Below, in pieces: positions 40,901 to 48,100 of a stretch of 64,000 bases of DNA. The notes beneath the pieces were generated by a model. That model was not told the DNA's origin, made no database searches, and saw only the letters and a list, made by a program, of their open reading frames with translations. Position numbers and translations under genes: made by a program. This DNA comes from Limnomonas spitsbergensis. Its lineage: Eukaryota > Chlorophyta > Chlorophyceae > Chlamydomonadales. The DNA lies in assembly GCA_037349105.1 (NCBI GenBank), contig JAYJMM010000019.1, forward strand, positions 2,787,501-2,851,500, given 5' to 3'. Every line of letters starts with the position of its first letter. Position 1 is the stretch's first letter.

Positions 40901-42754
40901 ATGCCAACAGTCAATTTGGGTACTGAGCTCAGCCAGGCTATTGACTACCGACTTCTTCTAACTAGTGATCACATGTTTGTAGAAGGCAGATGGCCTGCAT
41001 GGCGGTGGCAATGCGATGGCATCAGCCTTCATCTTGGCCATGAGCTCTCTCACTGTCTTCTTCCTCTCCCTCAGCGGGACCTCTTTGTCCACTACTCCCT
41101 CTAATTCCTCCACCGTCACCGCATAGCTTGCCACATCTGCCTCCGCCAGCTGCTGATCGGGATGGGCTGTCAGCATGTGATCAAGGTAGTGATAGCTCCA
41201 GACCCACGGGCGGGGGACGGGCGGATCCCTGCTCCTGCAGACATGGCATGGCACTGGCCTGTTGGTGCAAGGATTGGCGGCTGACGCCTTGTGCGCTGAG
41301 GTGTATGACATCTTGTGGTGCAGAGGGCATGCGGAGCTGACTTTCACGGTACTGCTGTTAGAGCCTTTCCCAGCTCTGACCTGCACATGCCAGAGTCCCG
41401 GTCTCCACACACAGCACCACAGAAGCCACATGCTTCATCAGCATGAGGCTCCAAGCTGCAGGCTGCGCCACATTGGCCCAACAAGATATGGCGTGCGACG
41501 TGCAAGCGCATAGCGGATAACCTGACCTTCTTCCCATACCCAGCCACCCTGCAGTCCACAAGCACGTCCTTGGCTGCTGATGGCCCAGGCTGATCCTGGC
41601 GCTGCTCTAGCTGCCGAGGCACGCTGTTGCAAAGAGGCCATAACTTGGCCTCACTGCCTCTATAAGGGAACTCGGCTGAGCCTGCCCATCCGAGTCCATG
41701 TTGAGAAGTGGACCCAACACACCCTGCTGATGCAGCCCATCCCACACCCTCATGAGCACAGCCAGGAGGATGAGCTGGAGCTGGGCGCCCATGGCCTTGC
41801 AAGAAGGGATCACTATTAAGGGGACCGCAGTGTAGCCGTTGTCGGCATAGGCCTGCACGAAGATGACTAGGGCCTCAGATGCCAGGTGGCATCTCCCCGC
41901 TGTCACCTGGCTGAAGAGGGCCTGAATCGCATCCATGCTGTCGAGTAGGAGGGACGCATTCTCGTGGTGCTCATAGCAGATGCCGCTGACCTGGTTGAAG
42001 TCTGGATGCCAGGAGGGCCGCCCGGATTTGAGGACCTTGCCACAGCGACCACAACTGATCTTTTCATTCATGATCCACCGGACCAACACTACCGTGTGCC
42101 GCGTGTAATACAGCTCTTTCAAAGGCTGGCTCAGCTGGTTTCGGGGTGTGTCCAATGCAGCCAAACCCTCAGTGTGGGGGGGCAGGGGGTCATGTGGTAA
42201 TCGAAGCAACATTTTAGGATGTAAATGGACTCATGTTGGCAAGAGGAACACAGAGGTGCCGCTGCCAGCCTCAACAGACCTCCAGAGGAAAAGATACGAA
42301 GTTTTCTAAATATTGGATTTTTTGGGAGACCCCCCCACCCCAAACACTTTGCCCCCCCATATCTCCCAACACCCTGGGCCAAAACATATTTTAAAAGTAG
42401 CTATGGAACGCTCTTGTCAAGCTCTTCAAAAAAGGGGCATGGGGTCGATTTTTTGTTTTGCCCCCTCCCTGACATTCAACCCCGAAACCCTGTTGTGAAT
42501 GTGCAGGTGCGAGCCTTTTGCAGGTGTACCCGCCTCTTATTTCCACCCCCCCCCACACACCCCCCACCCCGCCCCCCTGTCCCCTGCATAATTTCTGCAC
42601 ACGTAAGTTATGTTTTTGAAATTAAACCCTAAACCCTAACCCCCGTGTGGTTGCGCAGGCGTACCAGCCTCTGCAGAAGCTCCTGGCGGATGCGGAGCTG
42701 GGCCTGAGCTACAGCCTGGTCACTGCAGAGCAAGTACAGAGGTACTATTTCTGA
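19971..42754 (+). CDS. Large GYF-domain protein with Ala/Pro-rich linkers (9 exons)
   Basis: Exons: 19971-20839, 22681-22863, 23883-23978, 25336-25633, 29042-29244, 30156-31354, 31710-34093, 38522-38620 and about 42659-42754 (TGA). All phases agree; about 1808 residues. Residues 1-289 are His/Pro/Tyr-rich, then acidic repeats (TEAYPEEGAYPED) and a Gln run. Exons 6-7 hold FTPAATA-type repeats, long Ala runs and a PVPVP stretch. The C-terminus, split by two introns, reads WWLKDEPSAVPRGPFKGEQM, LHAFTGGLLKEAALMCGTE and AYQPLQKLLADAE. This keeps the GPF-x4-M core and the QPL strand of a GYF domain, with the GYF tripeptide changed. GYF domains bind proline-rich peptides, often in translation-repressor or splicing complexes. 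Exons 2-5 contain further segments of similar pattern (LTSEELLRQHAQHRL, LTSEQALSGLRAGRL). The last exon may instead splice on at 42741. I infer a GIGYF/EXA1-like adaptor; paralogy is unproven. Confidence 0.72.
20840..22135 (+). repeat. 92-bp array of the exon-1 donor junction (about 12 intronic copies)
   Basis: The exon ends gagccgcgccatgctggagg, ccatgaccag, then gtgtgaaacggtatgaacac. The same junction recurs exactly 92 bp apart at 20931, 21023, 21115, 21207, 21299 and 21391 (position of the last exon-like base). It then recurs with growing divergence and 95-124-bp spacing near 21512, 21633, 21727, 21828, 21952 and 22046. Nearly every copy keeps the GTGTGA donor. Confidence 0.95.
22195..22680 (+). 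repeat. Acceptor-side copies of exon 2 (three plus the true site)
   Basis: The true junction (22671-22720) is ttgcag, tctcgctcccacatggatcg, tgattctcaagttcagcgg. Copies start after tcag/gcag near 22220 (cctcgctcccacttgtttca), 22327 (cctcgcttcctcatggatcg) and 22453 (ccgcgctcctacctaaatcg), each followed by a ctcaagttcag. Pyrimidine-rich sequence separates them. Confidence 0.92.
22864..22995 (+). repeat. 121-bp duplication of the exon-2 3' part plus donor
   Basis: The last 97 bases of exon 2 and 24 bases of intron are repeated immediately downstream, ending ttcttcag-gtaacc at 22984. Only a few substitutions are visible (ccgcctac versus ccggctgc). The copy would still be spliceable. Confidence 0.93.
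23090..23882 (+). repeat. Acceptor-side array of exon 3 (five copies plus the true site)
   Basis: gcag followed by gccccttcagttcatcttgg recurs near 23095, 23205, 23332, 23568 and 23718 before the true exon at 23883. The last two upstream copies are a perfect 150-bp duplication. The spacers consist of the word caactgccactcaactgc repeated many times. Confidence 0.93.
23979..24480 (+). repeat. Donor-side array of exon 3 (four to five copies)
   Basis: The exon end aagggcctgccccctcctga-ctg plus gtaagtactgcctgaggg recurs near 24020-24070, 24140-24190, 24210-24260, 24310-24360 and 24415-24470. Some copies have gtatgt in place of gtaagt, and all keep a GT after the tg. Confidence 0.92.
25040..25335 (+). 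repeat. Acceptor-side array of exon 4 (three copies plus the true site)
   Basis: The true junction is ctgcag-gtgtatccccgagcccat. Copies: 25039-25072 (ctgcag-gtgtgtccctgtgtcaac), 25168-25200 (ggcag-gtgcatccctgagcctat) and 25252-25285 (tggtgtgtccctgagcccat, AG lost). They are separated by cacactatttcacac-type words. Confidence 0.9.
26155..27060 (-). repeat. 72-bp inverted array of the exon-3 donor junction inside intron 4
   Basis: About 11 copies of a 72-bp unit. On the minus strand each reads agggcctgccccctcctgac, tggtaagtactgc, atgagggattg, the same exon-intron junction found in direct orientation at 23950-24480. A ~140-bp block at 26165-26305 is repeated again at about 26660-26800, so the array has higher-order structure. 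Diverged copies extend to about 27060. It lies in the intron after exon 4, antisense to gene 2. Confidence 0.92.
27290..29041 (+). repeat. 143-bp acceptor-side array of exon 5 (about nine homogenised units plus diverged flanks)
   Basis: The true exon starts tcttatgatcccggtggtgg after ccag at 29041. Diverged copies at about 27298, 27507 and 27630 still have cag before tcttatga or a similar word. Between about 27770 and 28920 the unit is a near-identical 143-mer in which this start has become tcatacaaacctggtggtgg, so the acceptor AG is gone. Each unit carries gacccaggatcaggtgctga and a poly-C run. Confidence 0.94.
29245..29900 (+). repeat. Donor-side copies of exon 5
   Basis: The exon end catgaacgcacgcagcgggc-gaag followed by gtaggttcaggg is repeated in diverged form near 29270, 29318, 29505, 29548, 29705 and 29810. 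Two copies extend further back into the exon (gtgtggatccccaccgccct at 29455; tgctgccgctgggggccctg at 29640). A 14-21-bp gtgagggatgaaggg array lies at 29343-29440. Confidence 0.9.
34094..35062 (+). repeat. ~36-bp array starting exactly at the exon-7 donor (about 27 copies)
   Basis: The unit is gtgagggctgcag, a run of 6-9 G, aggggg, atatattac. The first unit starts at the exon-7 donor (gagcag-gtgaggg), so the intron begins with about 27 consecutive GTGAGG donor-like sites. Variation is almost only in the G-run length. Confidence 0.97.
35063..35570 (+). other. Unique core of the giant intron 7
   Basis: This is the only non-repetitive part of the 4.43-kb intron. The words gaggttgggtccccattggt (35410) and ggccggagaccctggttgtg resemble 55380-55470, so part may be a small dispersed element. 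No coding signal. Confidence 0.4.
35575..38521 (+). repeat. 49-bp array of the exon-8 acceptor (about 59 copies)
   Basis: The unit is cttgctcactgaaccccaaa, cccttaaccccatatgcag, atgttgcaac. The true exon 8 starts after ctgcag with atgttgcacgcc at 38522, so every unit ends in an acceptor-like tgcag plus the first 8-9 exon bases. A variant (agccctaaaccttatctgcag) recurs at about 36100, 36400, 36840, 37225, 37370, 37865, 38010 and 38450, showing higher-order units. The first copy, near 35580, keeps more exon sequence (atgttgcacgccttgaca). Confidence 0.97.
38621..39730 (+). repeat. 106-bp array of the exon-8 donor junction
   Basis: Exon 8 ends gccgacaagaaggcgccgcc-accccttacg before gtgcgag. The 106-bp unit repeats this as gacaagaaagcgccgccacc-cctaatg-gtgcgtgag at about 38865, 38971, 39077, 39183, 39289 and 39395. 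G-rich degenerate units follow to about 39730. Confidence 0.95.
39745..40665 (+). repeat. Acceptor-side arrays of exon 9 (decayed exon copy, ~43-bp and 52-bp units)
   Basis: At 39755-39790, tttgcagaggctccttgcgg-acgctgtg is a decayed copy of exon 9. Then ttgtgcag-gtgttcaagcctctta repeats every 43-49 bp about eight times (39960-40325). Next, gttgtgaatatgcag-gtattccccctattt repeats at 52 bp about six times (40383-40665). The array resumes at 42487 beyond the transposon, before the true site gttgcgcag-gcgtaccagcctct. Confidence 0.92.
40687..42469 (-). mobile_element. DNA transposon with frame-broken transposase, nested in intron 8 of gene 2
   Basis: G-rich inverted ends match each other: the left end reads gggggggcaaaaa then gaccccatgccccc, and the right end is its reverse complement in the same order. 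The minus strand encodes a protein broken into three frames (42212-41607, about 41640-41350, 41431-40958). Visible motifs: a CGRCGKVL zinc ribbon with a later CYEHH, VWDGLHQQGVLGPLLNMDSDGQ, CGFCGAVCG, and a C-terminal NPCTNRPVPCHVC ... YHYLDHMLTAHP zinc-finger-like part. The DSDG segment looks like an acidic catalytic region of a cut-and-paste transposase, but I cannot name the superfamily. The frame breaks could be mutations or small introns. It interrupts the exon-9 acceptor array, so it came later. Confidence 0.7.
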
Positions 42755-42904
42755 AGTACAGAAGCAGCGCCAAGCAGCGTAACGGGCGGTCCAACTGAGA
42801 GGCGACGCAACAGGCAGTACCACAGGGAGATAGTGCAATTGGCAGTACGACAGGGAGGCAGTGCACCAGGCAGTACTACCGGCTGCATAGCCAGACGTTT
42901 CATT

Positions 42905-43195
42905 ACAATATGGCACCAAATAGACATTTTGTCATGACGGCTGCAGCAGGATGTTTTACTCCTTTTTTATATTGTGGGCATAGCCCTACGTTTGCAAGCA
43001 CTGAGCATACATCATGTCGCCGGGTTTATCATAATGATCTGGCACCAAGATCGACATTTGACAGTGCGGACAAAGCCCTGCGTTTGCAAGGACCGAGAAT
43101 ACGATGTGCTACGCCGGATTGAGCATTACGGTATGGCATCAAAATCGACATTTTTAAAACACGGACAAAGCCCTGCACGTTTGGAAACACCCCCT
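42905..43195. repeat. ~100-bp tandem repeat, three diverged copies
   Basis: Each copy contains tatggcaccaaa-tagacattt (or tctggcaccaagatcgacat, tatggcatcaaaatcgacat), then a cggacaaagccctgcgtttg-like word. Located 3' of gene 2. Confidence 0.8.
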
Positions 43196-43261
43196 GGCCA
43201 GGCAGATCACAATATCGGGTATCACACCGAGATAACGCAACCCGCCACTCAATCCTCTCTC

Positions 43262-43440
43262 TCCCCCCGCCTAGAACGCCGGGTTCCACGTCCATGCCCC
43301 CTCACATAGGAGTATGGCATGGCTGCACCGTGGCCCAGGCTGTGCACGGTAGCTGGAATTGAGTTAAGTCATTCCCTACCAGCCCCTTGCGGCCGAGCGT
43401 TCAGTATGGCCCAGCGGGTATGCACCGTTCTAGACACCGA
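43262..43440 (+). mobile_element. SINE-like element body, second copy
   Basis: Matches 18745-18900: ccctcacataggagtatggc, atggctgcaccgtggcccag, gctgtgcacggtagctggaa, ttgcggccgagcgttcagta. The tRNA-like head is not recognisable here. Confidence 0.72.
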
Positions 43441-43514
43441 GATAAGGATTTTTGACGGATTCGGTCTGTCGGCGAGTCTTGGCTCATGAGTGATGACTTG
43501 GTTGAAATGAGTTT

Positions 43515-43850
43515 GTATGCGCCCAGGCCAATGACTGGGCCCTGCTCACAAAGGCTTGGACGCGTGGGTGCCCATCTGTCACTGCAACCACCCTGGTCAA
43601 TGACATTACACCTCTGGGCCCTGCTCAAAAAGGCTTGGCCGCGACCACCCTGGTGTATCACGTGCTTGCTCCTAGATGCACGAAGGGGCAATGACGTTGC
43701 ACCTCTGGTTCCTTTCTTCCCCCTCCCAACGGGACAGATGGGCGCCCACGCCACCGAGCATTTTCGAGCAGAGCCCAGAGGTCACTGACATTACACCTCT
43801 GGGCCCTGCTCAAAAAGGCTCGGCTGTGTAGGCGCCCAGCTGTTCAGATG
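43515..43850. repeat. Cluster of five dispersed core repeats, mixed orientation
   Basis: Minus-orientation copies at about 43530-43575, 43600-43645, 43695-43715 (partial) and 43785-43838; a plus-orientation partial copy at 43741-43785. The adjacent plus and minus copies at 43741-43838 form an imperfect palindrome. Confidence 0.78.
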
Positions 43851-43984
43851 GGAGAAAAGAAGAAATTAAAAGGAAAGGGGCTAAAGAGGCCCTGTCGCAT
43901 CTTTGGAACAGAAAACGTTATGGTCTTATTATAAACCATTACGTTTTCATCACCTTTAAAACGTTCTCAAGGTAACGAAATCAA

Positions 43985-44245
43985 GTACCGTAAAACGGCA
44001 TAGGGGCCGTGCACCCCTGTTGAGAACGAATATAATGAAATTCGTCGCACAGGCAAAAAGTACCGTACTCCGCGCAGGCGCAGCTGAATTTCATTTGATA
44101 TTTGGTGCTTGAAACACTACTCCGCACCCCCCCAAAGAGGGTTGATTAGCTATTTATTACCCGGTAGTCTGTCGCGCACAACTCCATGCACCTCAAAAAA
44201 CAATTGATTGACGCCGATTCAAAACCGTTTTTCAGTCTAAACAAA
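43985..44245. repeat. Short member of a two-ended repeat family (long copy at 54480-55350)
   Basis: Left part cctgttgagaacgaata, attcgtcgcacaggcaaaaa, gtaccgtactccgcgc and right part ccccccaaagagggttg, ctgtcgcgcacaactcc, gcacctcaa match the two ends of 54480-55350, whose middle is about 600 bp longer. This looks like an internal-deletion pair of a non-autonomous element. Confidence 0.65.
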
Positions 44246-44399
44246 TTTACCATGGGATTTGTTAATTCGTAGGGTTAAGGGTTGAAGAACACTCGATGAT
44301 TCAGTTGCGATCGAATAGACGAGCTATATAACGAGCACAGTCCTTGCATGTATACAGATTTTGTGTTTGCTTACCCCACGTTGTATCTGTACACGCTAC

Positions 44400-44475
44400 T
44401 ACCTGTGCGGTGCAGCGGTAAGGCGCTATGTTCGTTGTTGCCAAAGTTTTCCAGGTTTGGGGTGGGAGTTATCTT
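44400..44475 (+). other. tRNA-like relic (possible SINE head)
   Basis: ggtgcagcggtaaggcgc resembles a tRNA D-arm/box A, and about 35 bases later ccaggtttggggtgggag is a poor box B. The anticodon region does not pair well, so a functional tRNA is unlikely. Confidence 0.3.
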
Positions 44476-45106
44476 GTTTTTGTTCACTTTTTCCTCTCGG
44501 TCTATCTAATGATCAGAACCCTACTTGCTTTCTCTCCTGAATTACCAAAAGTACGAATCTAAAATGATACGACAGGAAGCCCCCAGACTGGTTTGGGCAC
44601 TGAATTACCCGGGGACACCGCTCATTGTTTTCATTACTGATACTGATATGTAAATACCGTAGACGTTCTTTACCATCGCTTGAGGTAATTAATTGGAGTT
44701 TTCTTTAACCGCGGGGCCAAAAAGTAGTTGTTATTAAGCCGCAGGGGCCATGAATAGTTGAATGCTAATCCGCGAAGCCTCTCAAATGGAAACTAGCATT
44801 TCGCTAGCGAGAGTACGCGTTGCAGCTGCAAGGGTAGGTGGGAACGCACTGAGAATCACGATAAGAGTACCGATGTGGGGAAGTGTACTGTATCGGTACA
44901 GGCGGAAATTTCAGATTATAGTAATCAAGTTCGGTCGTGCGACCCTGACATGATTCATTCACTACCCACGTGTCATTCCGCGTAAGCCAATAAACATCAA
45001 AAAGGGCGAAGGCAAAGGACGTCTCCGGTAAAACAAAAACAGCCCGTTCATTTTTGCATGCGATCTCAATATTACTTGATCTTCCTTCTTCAATTTGAGT
45101 AGCATC
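44476..45106. other. Intergenic stretch 3' of FANCL, no gene seen
   Basis: AT-richer sequence with chance ORFs. It should include the 3' UTR of FANCL on the minus strand. No clear minus-strand TGTAA was found close to the stop codon. Confidence 0.35.
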
Positions 45107-48100
45107 CTACATGTTAAATCCCCCATGCCCTGCCTGTACTGCCAGCGACCCCGAGCAGTACGGGCACTTCCCAAACAGCGTCCCAAACGAAGCGGTGGTG
45201 TCTTCCAGCCCTCGTAGCCACTCCGCCAGGCAGCTGCGGTGGAAGGGGCGACCGCAGCTCACTGTCGGGCAATACACATCGGGAGACTCGCCTACATGGA
45301 GGGGGGGAGGGGGAATTACTTATTCATTTTCCATGACGCCTCTGGGACTTGATCAAAAAGGCTCAGCCGCATGTGGGTTGTGGACCTGACGGCTGCAGCT
45401 CACCGTCGGGCAAAATCCATCGATAGACTTGCCTGGAGGAGGGAGGGGGAGGGGGATATTATTTATTTATTTATTTTTCATGAAACGCCTCTGGAACTTG
45501 TTCAAAAAGGCTCAGCCACGTGGACGCCCAACGGCCCGACTACTTTTTCCATTCGGGTCATGAAACCGGCGACCGCAGCTCACCGTCGGGCAATACAGAT
45601 TGGGGGACTCGCCTGGAGGACAGGGGTGGTGGCGATATGATTGATTTATTTTCCATGTTAATGACGTTACACCTCTGGGCCCTATGAAACAATGCTCGGC
45701 CATATGGGCCGAGCCCAACTAAATTTGTAATTTGGGTTGTGGACCTGGCAGCCGCAGCTCACCGTCCGGCAATCCACATTGGAAGACTCCCCCGGAGGAG
45801 GGAGGGGGAGCGATATCTTATTTTACCATTCAATGTCACCGGCAATGGTGTGGACGAGGACCAGGCCTTCACCACACTGTTTCCTCCACCCTCACTGGAT
45901 CACCCCCCTGCTGGGCGTAGATTTCCTTCTTTCACTGACAAAACGGCAACTGAGCGGAGGTGGAGTTGGAGACTCATCCTTCCCGTTTTCTGACCCCCCA
46001 CCCCCCTGCCAGGCGTAGTTTACTTCCCAGTTCCTTCCTAGTTCCTAGTTTGCGTTCTTCTCACACGGCGGATACCCAACCCCTAGCATCTCACCGTCAG
46101 CCAAACCCCCATTTTCGCCAGGGGTTGCCGGGGGGGCGTCGCAAAATGGCCGGGAAAAATGGGTCTTCGGCCCATTTTCACCGGCGCTGGCCCCGGCGTC
46201 ATTACCCTGGTACAACCCCTAGCATCTCACCTGGGCCCTCCGGATCCTCCGCGTCTGCCAGGTGGTACGCGTAGCATATGGAGCACTCCGCGTTCGGCTC
46301 CTCAAAATCCTCGGCGGCGGAGACGAAGCCGCCGGCGTGCTGGTTCCGTGGGCTGCAGCCCGCGCCCGCTGGAGCGGCTGGCCCTTGAGTGGTGCCCATG
46401 CCTCCTGCCACGCCACCGGAGGGTGGCGGCGGGAATTTGAATTCCAACAGATCCTCCAGGTTCACACGGGGGCTCCTGAGGATTTTGGTTCAGGGTCTCA
46501 GGTTAAGGGTTGAGGGTTTATAATATAGGACTACACGGTTAGGATTAAAAGTTCACGCTGGGTGATCTGCGCCGAAGCTCCCTGCCGCCCCACTGGAGGG
46601 GGGCGGCGTAAATTTGAATTTGAATTCCAACAGGTCCTTTAGATCCACACGGGGGGGGGCTGAGGGTTAAGGCTTGAGAGTTTAGGGTTCGGAATTTACT
46701 CCCAACTAAGTGGTTGGGAGAAAAGAATTCAACAGACCGGTGCCGGTGTGCACCAGCAACTAGGGTTTAGTATAAATCCTTCACCCCAAACCCTAAACCC
46801 AGACTGGTGCCGGTGCCGGTGTGCACCAGCAACTCCGAGCCAGCAAGCTCAAAACCACAGTCAGTCAGCAAGGCAGAAAACTGCGCCCCTTATAAGATCA
46901 GTCAAGCAGCATCTGTACCAACCTCGTCTCCTCCCAGTCATCCATTCTGGCTGCCAGCCTGTTTTGCATCGGCCCCACCACATCGGGCGGGCCGAGGAAT
47001 CGCACCTGGGGGGGCGGGTTGTTGCAACACGGAAGGTTTGTTGCAACATCGAGGGGTTCATGCAACATGATTGGCACCTTTAGCCCTCATCCAGCCTGTG
47101 GTGCCGACAGACAAGGCTGCAGCGCATCCAGCCAACTCCCATGCTGCAACAACACCCAAAACCAAACTGCAACAACATATGCAACCGCACCCAAACCAAA
47201 CTGCAGCAACAACTGCAACAACAAATCCTCCGTTCCTCTCACTTGTAGAGCTGATAGACAGGGGTGCAGTGCATCCAGCCAAACACCCGACCATGCCACA
47301 ACAACATGTGACCATGCTGCAACAACTCAACACCACGCCGCAACACCACCACCATGATGCAACACCACCTGGCCATGCTGCAACAACGCAACATCGTGCT
47401 GCAACAGCAAACTCTCCATGCTACCCACCTATGGTGCTGAGAAACAGGGTTGCAGCACATCCAGCTTGACACCCCACTATGCCACAACAACACAACACCA
47501 TGCCGCAACAACACCTGATCATGCTGCAACAACACCTGTCCATGCTGCAACAACACCTGGCCACGCTGCAACAACACAGCACCGCGCTGCAGCGACACCT
47601 GGCCAGCCGCAACAACACCTGACCATGCCGCAACAACACCTGACCATGCCGCAACAACACCTGACCATGCTGCAACAGCACCTGGCCACGCTGCAACAAC
47701 ACAGCACCGTGCTGCAACAACACCTGGCCATGCTGTAACAACACAACACCATGCCGCAACAACACCTGACCACGCTGCAACAACAAGCCTTCCATGCCTT
47801 CCACCTGTGAAGCTGATAGACAAGGCTGCAGCGCACCCAGCCAAACACCCCGCCACGCCGCAACAACACAGCAGTACAGCACCATGCTGCGACAACATCC
47901 CCCCGTTCCACCCACCTGCGGAGATGATAGACGGGGCTGAAGCGCATCCAGTGAGATCTCCAAGCTGCAGTGGCGGCCCAGAGCCACCCTGCGATGTGTC
48001 AGCTGGCCCCCCCCTCGCAACAGGCGCCCGCCTCGCTCCTGTACCGCCTTGTCCCGCTCCTGTACTGCCCTGCCCTGCTCCTGTACCGCCTTGCCTGTGG

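Noticed and set aside
47239..47898. 219-codon minus-strand ORF rich in VVAAWSGVVAA
   Set aside because: Reading of the 21-24-bp repeat in FANCL intron 6. The conserved FANCL sequence stops at the donor at 47915 and resumes at 47005.
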